DNA of 64,000 nucleotides. Source: Capsicum annuum (taxonomy: Eukaryota; Streptophyta; Magnoliopsida; Solanales; Solanaceae). The stretch is from assembly GCF_002878395.1 (NCBI RefSeq), contig NC_061121.1, positions 41,983,202 through 42,047,201 on the forward strand. Direction: 5' to 3'. The notes below the pieces were generated by a model that was not told the DNA's origin, made no database searches, and saw only the letters and a program-made list of their open reading frames with translations. The stretch's first letter is position 1. Every line of letters begins with the position of its first letter. Both the position numbers and the translations under genes were made by a program. Below are positions 46,702-55,848 of this stretch, in pieces.

Positions 46702-46889
46702 CGTAAATATTTGTAAGAGTAGTTAGGTAGATATGGTATATAGCTTACTCTAGTCATGTAATATTCACCAAAAGCTTTTTCTAATATGATTTTTCTTATA
46801 TCTGCTACTTTTATATTTCTAAGTGCATACAAAATAAGTATTTTGAATTTATCTACCATCACATCAGATATATTATCATTCATTTTCAT
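46698..46889 (-). CDS. EPRV leader ORF a, 63 aa, copy 2
   Basis: An open ORF, MKMNDNISDVMVDKFKILIL ... EYYMTRVSYIPYLPNY. It shares the DKFKILILYALRNI / DIRKIILEK pattern with ORF c, which lies two ORFs downstream, indicating an old duplication. It is the first sizeable ORF after the promoter and the structured leader block, about 500 bases from the inferred transcription start. The function is unknown; no signal peptide or transmembrane helix is obvious. Confidence 0.5.
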   Translation of the reverse strand: MKMNDNISDVMVDKFKILILYALRNIKVADIRKIILEKAFGEYYMTRVSYIPYLPNYSYKYLR

Positions 46890-47020
46890 AAATTTGCTTT
46901 TTTCAAAATATTCCCTTCAACCATGTACATAAAATATAGTCATCTTAGCTTACTATATACTAGATTATTCTTAAATAATATGTTCTTCCGTCACTATTAA
47001 CATGGTAGTTTGGATACTTT

Positions 47021-47111
47021 TTCCCTTAAACAGCGCCTCTACTCTGGTTACTCCCCGCCACGGCTTCTTGCCTCATTGGTTTCACCTTTAGGATGGCATA
47101 GTCCTTAGGGA
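47021..47111 (-). other. Conserved leader RNA block, copy 2
   Basis: Counterpart of 10912-11010: TCCCTAAGG ... TTAAGGGA ends and the same GC-rich interior, nearly unchanged between the copies. Confidence 0.45.
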
Positions 47112-47389
47112 TATTTCTCCGTTTCCTCTTTGTTAATAAACTTCTTAACATATTATTCTTCGAATAATTCTACTATAAAGTAACTAATATGAATTTATTT
47201 TATCATATCATGATTGTTGGGAATTATGAAATTAGCTATTCATAATCATAAATAGATATACCTGTTCGGGTAGCTTTGATATTTCTGAGTTTTGTTGTTC
47301 CATAGCTTTTTCCATTTGAGTATGTTTATCTAATTAACTGAGTAAAATATTTTTGTGGATTGGAGAGAGCGGTTGCTTCAACGCATGAA

Positions 47390-47440
47390 GGCTTGCTTTT
47401 GCAATGCCTTCTGCTTCTCCATTTATAGAAAAACTTTACA
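47390..47440 (-). promoter_or_regulatory. EPRV pregenomic RNA promoter, copy 2
   Basis: TATAAAT on the minus strand (47427-47421), followed by GAAGGCATTGCAAAAGCAAG, the same arrangement as copy 1. Confidence 0.6.
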
Positions 47441-47614
47441 ATCAGACTTTTCTACACACGTTTTTATAATTGTTAAACTAACTAAAAAAAGTCAAAAAGG
47501 TGGGGCTATAGGGCCATAGGCCTTCCTAACCTACCCTAAAAAAGTCAAGAAAAGTTAAAATTACATAAATGCTTTACATTATCTTGTCGTAAGAAAATTT
47601 ATACAATAGGTCCA

Positions 47615-47697
47615 AATGTATCTGCTCCGTTATTGCTCTGTATCTGCTCCATTATTGCTCTGTATCTGCTCCATTATTGCTCTTTATCTTATCTTTC
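47615..47697. repeat. Short 23-24 bp tandem repeats after transactivator gene
   Basis: TATCTGCTCC(A/G)TTATTGCTCT recurs three times at 47620-47690 (plus strand). Copy 1 has only partial equivalents near 10360. It lies between the transactivator stop and the promoter. Confidence 0.7.
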
Positions 47698-47719
47698 CAG
47701 CTGGCATTTTTTGTCTTCT

Positions 47720-48961
47720 TTATTCTAGATGTACCTCTGGAATAATATTATCTTCTCCATTGCACCTTGAACATTGGTGGTCTGGATATTTATGTCCGAT
47801 TATTTTACAGTATCTTGTTAGTAGTCCTTCTGAAATAAATCCCTTTTTTATTGCTCTCGCGGTAGATTGTTTTTCTGGGTTGAGTAGCGTCATTATCCAT
47901 TGTCTTACGTCTTCCATATCTGCTTGGCGTAGCTCTTTTGAATTTGAATATATCATTTGATGGTCTCTGGAATAGTAGCTCCATATCGGGTTTCCGTTAG
48001 CGTAGTTATTTGCTAGTTCTTGTATGATCGTAGCTAGTCCAATAAGTCTTTTATTTGCATAAAAATCTGGTATCTCGATTCTAGGTATCTCCGGTTGTTG
48101 CGATATATCTTCTGGTATAATCATATCGCTTGTCAGTCCTATCTTTACAACTTGCATCACTGGTTTTATCTCATCATATAATATCTCTGCTGGTGCAGTA
48201 TAGCATTTTATATAAAATAAATTTCCTTTTGTTATTCTTTTATAGGTAGTGAATATCTTATATAATTCTTCCATGGCTGTTAGCTCTTCTCCGTCTTGGG
48301 TGTATATGGTATTTAGTAGTCCATAGTCAAAACAAGTTTTAACTAGGCTTGGGTTAGTTTTGGGTAGTGCTATCAGTTTATTGTATCCTTGTAATTTTTG
48401 GGTTATATAATTGGTATTTGGTTCTTTGATATTTGTAGCTCTGGGGTTATGGTTTAGAAAGGTTTGGACTCTATATATATTTTCTATGTATTTTTGGGCT
48501 GTGTAGTTGTATATTTTCTTGTCTTGGTTTAGGCTGTCTCGGTATGTGTTAACTTGTGGGGGTATGAATAAATGGTCTTTTTGTGTTTTTGGGGTAAATG
48601 GTTTTTCAAATATTTTGTTCATATTTACATTCTGGTATCTTGGTTTATTAACTCCTTTGCTTGTACCTGCAGAAGTAGATTGGTAAATGTTATGGGTTTT
48701 ATGGAGTATCCCAACGTCTCCTTCTAGCTCTGGATTTTTAATGTCTTCCGATCGACATAGCTCTGCACTCTGCTGAGTTAGCTGATTTGTAGCTATAGAC
48801 TTCAGTTTATCTTCATTAGTCTTTAGCTTTTCTATCTCATTACCCATACTGTCCACTTTCATAGAAAGCGTAGTTAGGGTGTTAAGTATTTTTTCTAGAG
48901 TATCTTCCTCTATTATATCAGTCTGTGTAGCTTTGTCTTGATATGTAATCTGCAATAACAT
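47720..48961 (-). CDS. EPRV transactivator/inclusion-body protein, intact, copy 2
   Basis: Open ORF of 413 codons beginning MLLQITYQDKATQ. A coiled coil is likely at about residues 13-60 (ILNTLTTLSMKVDSMGNEIE), a Ser/Thr-rich linker at about 85-105, then a longer globular part with NKLIALPKTN, CFDYGLLNT and IWSYYSRDH. The C-terminus has a Cys/His cluster (C-x4-H-x4-H-x-C-x2-C) which could bind zinc and nucleic acid. By its position as the last gene and its size it corresponds to caulimovirid TAV, which drives reinitiation on the polycistronic RNA and forms the replication inclusions. Its start overlaps the pol end by 44 bases. No lesion was seen. Confidence 0.8.
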   Translation of the reverse strand: MLLQITYQDKATQTDIIEEDTLEKILNTLTTLSMKVDSMGNEIEKLKTNEDKLKSIATNQLTQQSAELCRSEDIKNPELEGDVGILHKTHNIYQSTSAGTSKGVNKPRYQNVNMNKIFEKPFTPKTQKDHLFIPPQVNTYRDSLNQDKKIYNYTAQKYIENIYRVQTFLNHNPRATNIKEPNTNYITQKLQGYNKLIALPKTNPSLVKTCFDYGLLNTIYTQDGEELTAMEELYKIFTTYKRITKGNLFYIKCYTAPAEILYDEIKPVMQVVKIGLTSDMIIPEDISQQPEIPRIEIPDFYANKRLIGLATIIQELANNYANGNPIWSYYSRDHQMIYSNSKELRQADMEDVRQWIMTLLNPEKQSTARAIKKGFISEGLLTRYCKIIGHKYPDHQCSRCNGEDNIIPEVHLE

Positions 48962-50853
48962 TTTTGTTAGTACTGATCACTTCAATTGTAAATGTGAAAT
49001 TTAATATATTTAAAACTAGTCTTCGAATCTCTTTTGTTGTAACTGAATTTTGTATTTTCTTTGTTAGCCACCAACGTACCTGTGTATTATCTGTTCTTAC
49101 AATAAATTTATTATATACAATATATGGCTCAAATGCTAATAAACATTTATATAATGAACATAATTCTTTCCTATTTATTTCCCATTTTATTTCTGTCTCG
49201 TTGAACGTACCTGAGTAGTATCTACAATGGTGTTCTATTTTTTCTGTTTCATATCGATATTTAAGTACTCCTCCGTAACTATATTCACTTGCATCTGCTT
49301 CTACTATATATATGAATTTTCTATTTTCATCTGGAAATTGTAATTTTGGTAATTCCTTACAAAGTAATTTTATTTTTTGAACTTGTTTTTTATCTTTTTC
49401 ATCATAATTATATTCTATATCCTTTTTTAATTTTTTCTGTAGTGGTTTTAAGGTTTCTGCTAATTTTGGAATATATTCTCTTACTTGGTTTACTAGTCCT
49501 AAAAATGATTGTAATTTCTTTTTTTGTATCTAATTCTTCTTTCGAATTTATTATTTTTTGTACTATATGTTGTTGCATTTTTACTCCACTTTTATCTATC
49601 TGTATTCCTAGGAATTCTATCTGGTTTTTCATAATTTCAGCTTTCTTTTTGCTCAGACTTATTCTTGATTTTTCTATTATATCTGTGAATTGTTCTAATA
49701 ATTTTAAATGTTCTTCTTTAGTCTTTGTATATAATAATATATCATCTATATATACTATACAATTAGATAATTGTTTAAAATAACTATCCATAAAATGTTG
49801 ATATCTACCTGGTGCATTTTTATATCCAAATGGTAACACATTCCATTCATAAAATCCTTGTGGTACCGTAAATGCGGTTAATTCTTTAGATTCTTCTTCT
49901 AGCTTTAGGTGGTAAAATCCTGATTTACAGTCAAATTTGCTAAAATAATTATATCCTTGGATTTGTCTTATTTTTAATATCTTATTTGGTATTGGATAAT
50001 TATATGTTATAGTTTTTGCATTTAAATTTCTATAATCAATAACCATTCTACTTTTTCCTCTTTTTTGTTCACTATGTTTATTTACTATAAATGCTGGACT
50101 ATTATGTTTACTATTACTTTTTTGTATATATTGTTTTTCTAATAATTCATCTATGTGCATTTTAAATTCTTTTAAATCATCAAAATTATATGTTAATGGT
50201 TTTTGTGTTATTATGCTATTTTTATCTATTAATTCTATTTTTATAGTAGTTTTGTGTTTTTCCCATCCTTTTAATGGATCTTCACTATATAATTGTGCTA
50301 ATTTTTTCTGAATTATTTCTATTTTATTTATTGAAAATATAGTTATTTCTGTTTTATTTATCGAAAATACTACTAGTTCTACTGTATCTTCAGTATTATT
50401 TATATTTTCTAACTTTTGTGTAATTTTTTCACTTCCTTTTATCCAATCAGTTTTCTTTCTTATTTTATTATTAACTCTTTTTGCTCTTACTTTTTGTTTG
50501 CATGGTGTTGTAAACCACCAGTCTGTTTTGGTTATTATATGTGGGTATAATTTATCTAAAAATGGCATTCCTAAAAGTATATCTTTTGATGTTAATTCAT
50601 AATTATAAATTTCTTCTATTGTTAATATCTTATCCCATACTTGTATTTTTACATTTCTAGCTTTATGAGTAAGTAGGCTTCCTTCATTATTAAATCCTTT
50701 AACTATTATTGGTGTTTTTAGTTTATCCCATTTGCTTTCTGGTAAGCAATTATATCTACATAAATTAGCTTCTGCTCCTGTATCTATCATAGGCGTATAA
50801 TATCTACTGTAATATCCTTCTACTACTATCTTCATTAATACATGTATCTTCAT
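48918..50853 (-). pseudogene. EPRV protease-RT-RNase H, one frameshift, copy 2
   Basis: From ATG 50853 the frame is open for 481 codons: protease with PMIDTGAEANLC (residues ~20-33) and DILLGMPFLDKL, then RT with KSRMVIDYRNLNAK, FDCKSGFYHLKL, the catalytic YIDD (plus 49741-49752) and FLGIQIDKSG. An extra A in a run of seven near 49520 shifts the frame; in the next frame RNase H continues (VEADASEYSYGGVL, INRKELCSLYKCLL, TDNTQVRWWL) to SRQSYTD and a stop at 48918. Without that shift the protein would be a typical caulimovirid PR-RT-RH. No integrase is present, as expected for the family. Confidence 0.9.
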
Positions 50854-50854
50854 T

Positions 50855-52087
50855 TCATGTTAAGGCTCTTTTTAAGAATAACTTTTCTTGGTTATATGTT
50901 AAGGTTAATTGTGTATGTTCTATATTATATGGTTTATTTTGTTCTAACCATTTTATTCCTAATATTATATCTGCTTTTTGCATTTCTTCTTTTACTTCAA
51001 ATTCTATTTTTATTTTTCTAACTCCTAATATTATTTCTTTTTCTGCTATATTTTTATTATTTATTAAACTTTTTGGTAGATCTGGGCATATATCATTGTC
51101 AGTTTTTATTTCTTCATTTTTTACTAGATATTTTGCTATATGATTTTCTTCTTGTCCTGTATTCAAAAGTATTAAATATTCTTTTTCATTTATTTTTCCT
51201 GTTATGTAATATTGGTTTAAATTACTTATTGAATTTGTTTCATAACTTGTTCTTTTTGATGAGCTTGATGATTCTGGCTTTTCATTAGCTATTCTTTTCG
51301 TTGTACTAATTCTATCATTTACTATTTCTAAATTTTCTTCTGTATCTATGTCTCTATAGGTATAATCATTATAATCTATTGTTTTTACTATTTGTTCGAA
51401 TGGGCTTTCTATTTGTATTTTGTTAATCTTATTTTTTCCTGTTATTTTATGTTTTGTTGTTAATACATATAGATTTTTACATCTTGCTGTAAATATTTTA
51501 CTTCCTGGGGTTAATTCTATTCCTGATATTTTCCAATATAATACTAATGATTTATCTATATTCCTATCTGTTACTGCTACTGAATAATTTGCACTTATTA
51601 TAAATTTAAATTTTTGGTATATTAGATTTCCTTTTACGGCAGTTATTATGCTTTTTTCTATAGGTTTTATAATTCTATCGTCTGCTAAATATAATTCTAT
51701 TGGTGTATCTATTCCTTCTCTAAAACATGCTTTTATTAATATCTCTGTACCTCCAAGGTGTACATATTTTATTGGATCTCCTTTACTTTTTATATCATTT
51801 ATTTCTTTATTAATTATTCTTTTTGTTACTAATGGTATACTAGCTTTTCCTTTTGCATATCTGCAGTCTATTACATGTTCTTTTTGGCATACTACATAAT
51901 ATTCATCCTTTTTCCTAGTAAAAATATTTTTTATTGTTGGTATTTTAAATATTTTATCTACACTTAAATCTAATTCTTTTCCTTTTATTTCATCAAATAT
52001 ATTACTGTCAAATATTATCTTTTGTTCCGTTCCTTCATCATTTAAATATTCTTCCTTTGTGATTATTTTTATATCTTCTTCAGTCAT
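50855..52087 (-). CDS. EPRV movement protein with retropepsin-like tail, intact, copy 2
   Basis: Open ORF of 410 codons (MTEEDIKIITKEE; an in-frame ATG three codons upstream at 52096 is possible). Residues about 1-270 are a 30K-type movement protein, with VHLGGTEILIKACF and IELYLADDR at about residues 103-133. After a Ser-rich linker (SSSSKR) the last 110 residues look like a retropepsin: ITGKINEKEYLILLNTGQEE (Asn 309 in place of catalytic Asp) and ADIILGIKWLEQNKP. The next ORF has the true protease with DTG, so two protease-like domains lie in tandem. The stop is separated from the pol ATG by one base (TGAAATG). Confidence 0.88.
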   Translation of the reverse strand: MTEEDIKIITKEEYLNDEGTEQKIIFDSNIFDEIKGKELDLSVDKIFKIPTIKNIFTRKKDEYYVVCQKEHVIDCRYAKGKASIPLVTKRIINKEINDIKSKGDPIKYVHLGGTEILIKACFREGIDTPIELYLADDRIIKPIEKSIITAVKGNLIYQKFKFIISANYSVAVTDRNIDKSLVLYWKISGIELTPGSKIFTARCKNLYVLTTKHKITGKNKINKIQIESPFEQIVKTIDYNDYTYRDIDTEENLEIVNDRISTTKRIANEKPESSSSSKRTSYETNSISNLNQYYITGKINEKEYLILLNTGQEENHIAKYLVKNEEIKTDNDICPDLPKSLINNKNIAEKEIILGVRKIKIEFEVKEEMQKADIILGIKWLEQNKPYNIEHTQLTLTYNQEKLFLKRALT

Positions 52088-53855
52088 TTGATTCGTCTAT
52101 TTCGCTATCTATTTCATTATCTGTTTCATTTTCTGAAATTTCATATATACTATCTTCACTTTCTAATTCATAATCTATGTAATCTATCTGCATGTATTCG
52201 GTATTTTCTATTTTTATTTCTGATATTTGTTTATTTTTTGGATTTTTAGGTAATTTACAATCTCTAGCTAAATGTCCTAACTTTCCACAATTATAACAAG
52301 TACATTCTTTTATAGATTTCTTTTTTCTATATGGTCTTTTATGTTTATAATATTTGACATAATATCTTTTTCTTGGTTTCTTATATTTATATTTTGATTT
52401 TTTATATTTCTTGTATTTTTTATGTCTTTTTCTTTTCTTATAATATCTTTCTTCGCATCCAAATTGGGGTGCTATTTTATTTTTGCAACAAGCTAAATTT
52501 CTTATTAATGTTTTTTTCATTTTTAATTCTTCTCTATATTTTTCACATAAGTTTCTATACCATTGTTGTAAATATTTTATTCTTGCTCCTAACGTATCTA
52601 CTATTTTTGCTTCTTCCCAACTTTTTATTATTTTCGAACTAAATGGCTCGGGTAATTTATTAAAATATAACTTTCTTATTTCTTTACTTTCTTCTATACT
52701 ATATGCTCCTTTGTAATAATATTCTTTAAATGCGCAAGTATATTCATCTATATAACACATATTACATATTGCTAATTTTAACATTAAATTTCTATTTGTA
52801 TCTTTTTCTTCATTTTGTTCTTCTTCAATTGTTGTTGTACTTCCAAATTCATCTTTTATAGCTGTTTCATATTTTTTTAATAATTCTATAGGTGTTAGTT
52901 TAGTTGTTGTTGATGATGTTCCTTCTATAGGTTTATTAGTTCTTAATACTTTTTTGCTATTTTCGGTTAGATTTGCAAACCATAGTTTTACTGATCATAT
53001 TAGTGTTTTTTCTATATATTCCGGTGCATCTGTTATATTTATATTATTATCTAATAATTGTTTTGTCATATATCCTATCCATAATTGTATTGTCTTTTCT
53101 GTATCTATTACACAGTCTAGATCTAAAAAGTTATAATTTTTATTCACTATTTGTTTTGGTATCCATTTATCATATTCATTATATTTTTTAAACTTATTCT
53201 TATAATATATGGGTTTTCTTATTTCTGTTGTTTTAGGTATTATATTTTCATTTTCTTTTTTATCAAGAGTATTTATTTCTGTTTGGGTACTTTCTAAGTT
53301 TTCCTCATAAATTTTTTGTTCTTCATTGATTTCTAAATTTTTTGTATTTGTTAATATTTCCGTGTATGTTTCACTATCTTCGGACTCATAATTATCTGTC
53401 TCTTCAATATCTATATTATTTATTTCTAATTCTTCGTTTTTTATTTCTAATTTTTCCTTAAATTGATTTATCTCATTTAGTAATTTCTGTTCTCTGTCTT
53501 TTTCTTCTTTTTCTTTTTGTCTTTGTTCATACAGTTCTTTTAACATTTGTAATTCTTTTTCTAATTCAGCAATTCTACTATTTTTGGTTTCTTCTATTTT
53601 TCGTATTTCTTCCGTAGTTTGTTGTTTTATTTTTTCTATTTCTTTTTTCCTATCTATCTCTTCATTTTCTTTTTCTATTCTTACCATTGCTGTTAATTTA
53701 TCATCTAACTTTAATTCTTCTTTTTCTAACATTAAATATAAATGTTCACCTATTTTCTTATATCTTCGTCCTAGATTAGAAAATACTATTTTTATTTTTG
53801 ATCCTTCGTAGTTTTCATATATTTTTTCATCTATTATAAATTCTTCTTTATTCAT
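52080..53855 (-). pseudogene. EPRV coiled-coil/capsid protein, one stop, copy 2
   Basis: One continuous frame from 53855 to 52080 (about 591 codons) interrupted only by TGA at 52994-52992, where copy 1 has GGA. N-terminal 60 residues are globular, then a long coiled coil (about residues 65-160, rich in EKE/IEKIKQQ), an acidic stretch, the capsid core around the stop and beyond, a basic K/Y/R region (about residues 475-525), the zinc knuckle CYNCGKLGHLARDCKLPKNP and an acidic tail (ESEDSIYEISENETDNEID). The fusion of an N-terminal coiled coil to capsid resembles solendovirus ORF1. The end overlaps the movement protein start (ATGACTGA), and the start overlaps the 70-codon ORF (ATGA). Confidence 0.88.
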
Positions 53856-54064
53856 TTTATTGTGAATAGGTCATGTTGATATACATATTCTAAACTATCT
53901 ATTTGTGATTCTAATTTTGATATTTCATCTTTTTGTGTATCTATTGAATTTTTACTAACTCCTGCAAATATATTATAATGTAGTCTTTCTATTCTTATTT
54001 TTAATTCTTTACGTTTTTCAGAAATAATTTGTTTTAATTCTTTATATCGTTGTATTTTATTCAT
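53852..54064 (-). CDS. EPRV 70-aa coiled-coil protein, intact, copy 2
   Basis: MNKIQRYKELKQIISEKRKE ... Open, 70 codons, nearly identical to copy 1 (3938-4150). Charged heptads suggest a coiled coil; possible virion-associated-protein equivalent by size and type only. It overlaps both neighbours by ATGA. Confidence 0.65.
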   Translation of the reverse strand: MNKIQRYKELKQIISEKRKELKIRIERLHYNIFAGVSKNSIDTQKDEISKLESQIDSLEYVYQHDLFTIK

Positions 54065-54318
54065 TTTAAATTATATTTATAATATCTCGGTGGATATCTA
54101 AATCTAATTTTATCATAATTAGGTGGTATATGTTTCATTCTTCTAGATTTTAAATGTATTATTAATTTTGATTCAATACTAGATATTAATGTAATTAAGT
54201 AGGCTAATTTTTGTGGATTTTCTTTTGTTTTATTTAGACTTATATATTCTGAATAATTACTAATTAAAGATTCTTTAATTTTTCTAAAAGCTTCTCTATT
54301 TTTAAATGGTCTTCGCAT
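54061..54318 (-). CDS. EPRV 85-aa small ORF, intact, copy 2
   Basis: MRRPFKNREAFRKIKESLIS ... ends KIRFRYPPRYYKYNLK. Strongly basic, Lys/Arg/Tyr-rich at the C-terminus, so nucleic-acid binding is conceivable. It is the first ORF after the primer site, about 100 bases downstream. Its stop overlaps the next start (ATGA). Broken in copy 1. I do not recognise a family. Confidence 0.6.
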   Translation of the reverse strand: MRRPFKNREAFRKIKESLISNYSEYISLNKTKENPQKLAYLITLISSIESKLIIHLKSRRMKHIPPNYDKIRFRYPPRYYKYNLK

Positions 54319-54407
54319 AATTAATTTTCTATTTTTGTAGGTAAATATTTTAACTCTAAATCTAATTTTAACTCTAACTCTAACATATATATCTCTTCCG
54401 TACGTTT

Positions 54408-54479
54408 TAAATTGCTGGGCTCTGATACCATTTATAGGGGGGTGCGCGGATTAGGTAGATTAAATAGATTTAGTAGGTT
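54408..54479. repeat. 72-bp terminal direct repeat of EPRV copy 2, right
   Basis: Partner of 45885-45956, one mismatch. Contains the minus-strand primer site TGGTATCAGAGCCC (54430-54417). The sequence outside belongs to LINE ORF2. Confidence 0.9.
54417..54430 (-). other. tRNA-Met primer binding site, EPRV copy 2
   Basis: TGGTATCAGAGCCC on the minus strand, identical to copy 1. The left terminal repeat carries the same site with one mismatch (TGGTATCAGAGACC). Confidence 0.85.
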
Positions 54480-55840
54480 AGGTCCTTATCTGATATTTCA
54501 AAATCCAAGTTTGCCAAGTTGTAGTGGAATTTTTAGACAACCAATAATCTATGGTAAAATTCTATGTGGAATAAATATTTTAAATGGCATATACTTCAAA
54601 TAGTTGAATGGAAGGATGGTTCCCAAGTTTGGAAGGAAGAGATTTCTTTGATCAGGATATTTGGTGGGCGATCAAAGAAGGCTATGCCAGTATTTGGCAT
54701 GACAACTAGACTAAGAAGGGGGCTCTGCATTTTTCACTTACCTGTTTTATATTCATAGGACCAAGTAGAATCTATCGATCAATTAATTAATGGAGGGATG
54801 GAACAATGTTATGCTTTGCTAGAACCTTCAATACAAAAATTTGTTATCATATCACAGGGTTATGGGTGATTATAAAATTTTTGAGGGAGGATATAAACCT
54901 TGGTGGATGCCTAATAGCAATGGTATAAAGGCATACCTTATAAAGTATCCTTTTTATTTTGGAGGATGTGGTTTAAAGAATGCCTATTGGGGAGGTTTTG
55001 ACTAGAAGAAATATTTGAGATTCCGTGATATATTTTTGCTGTAATGGGAATTTTCTGGAATTATTTAATCATTTATTTTTATTTTGTCCCGACTCCTCTC
55101 ATGCTGGGAAAAGTGTTGCAGAGGTTGCGGGTTTAAGTTTTCCACTTATTCAAATTAGTCAAGTTTTGAAAGGTTGACGTTTGTTCTAAACTTAAGACAA
55201 TTTTTAAAGCAATTTCTTCTTTCACACTTTTTCAAGTTTGGAAAAGGAGAAATGTTATTAAACGTAGGGGAAAATGAGTAAGCATGCCATGACTATGGGG
55301 ATCCAAAGAAATATATATCTTTTTATCAGGTATAACTATCCTTGGTTTAAAGAATTGCCAAATAGTTGCCTCTGATGGTCAAATAGTTAGAAGGGTATTC
55401 TTTATTAGTTAGTCACAAGGTGGTGAGATAGATTCATCCACCGAAATCCAGCTACATATGCAATAATGATGGTTCAGGATTGAGTTATATGGATTTCTAA
55501 GTCAGAAATGGAGATGGAAACTTTATATTTGCAGAATCAAGGATTATAAAAGAGGTATAATTTTTTAAGAGTAGAATTATTGCTATCATAGGGGGATTAT
55601 ATTACTGCTTGCAAAATAATTTAGTCCCACTTATCATTTAGACTGATTCTTTAATAGAACAGAAGGTTTTAAGGGGAATCTGGGAGCTGCCATGGTTAAT
55701 TTCTATTGACATAAAATTTATTTGAGAGAAGATGAATTCTCATAATGTGGAAGTGGTTCATACACTCAAAGAAGCAAATTCTCTCGCAAATTTTTCACTA
55801 ATTATGTTGTTCAGTTTCCATGTACAGATTTAAACATTCA
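54480..55840 (+). pseudogene. LINE ORF2 C-terminal part, zinc knuckle and RNase H-like
   Basis: Continues the LINE frame after EPRV copy 2: SLSDISKSKFAKL, later IVEWKDGSQVW (about 54600-54640), then NHLFLFCPDSSHAGKSVAEV near 55070-55120, typical of the zf-RVT region, and RIIAIIGGLYYCLQNNLVPL, QTDSLIEQKVLRGIWELPW and VVHTLKEANSLAN (55560-55800), the plant RVT_3 RNase H-like domain. Many stops and shifts. It ends near 55840 where an LTR begins. Confidence 0.75.
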
Positions 55841-55848
55841 AAGCTTTA

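Larger units (their letters stand above)
45885..54479 (-). mobile_element. Endogenous pararetrovirus copy 2, near-intact
   Basis: Complete caulimovirid genome on the minus strand, about 8.6 kb, flanked by a 72-bp direct repeat that includes the primer site (45885-45956 and 54408-54479). Gene order from 54430 down: primer site, 85-codon ORF, 70-codon ORF, coiled-coil/capsid, movement protein, protease-RT-RNase H, transactivator, promoter, leader with four small ORFs. Only one in-frame stop (capsid) and one +1 frameshift (pol) were seen in the six main ORFs. It is inserted in LINE ORF2 with little or no loss of LINE sequence. Solendovirus-like by organisation. Confidence 0.93.

Noticed and set aside
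49510..49530. Possible programmed frameshift at the A-run in pol
   Set aside because: Copy 1 has one A fewer and stays in frame, so this is an indel in a homopolymer, not a conserved slippery site.
52992..52994. Possible programmed UGA readthrough in the capsid ORF
   Set aside because: Copy 1 has a glycine codon at this position, so the TGA is most simply a point mutation in copy 2.
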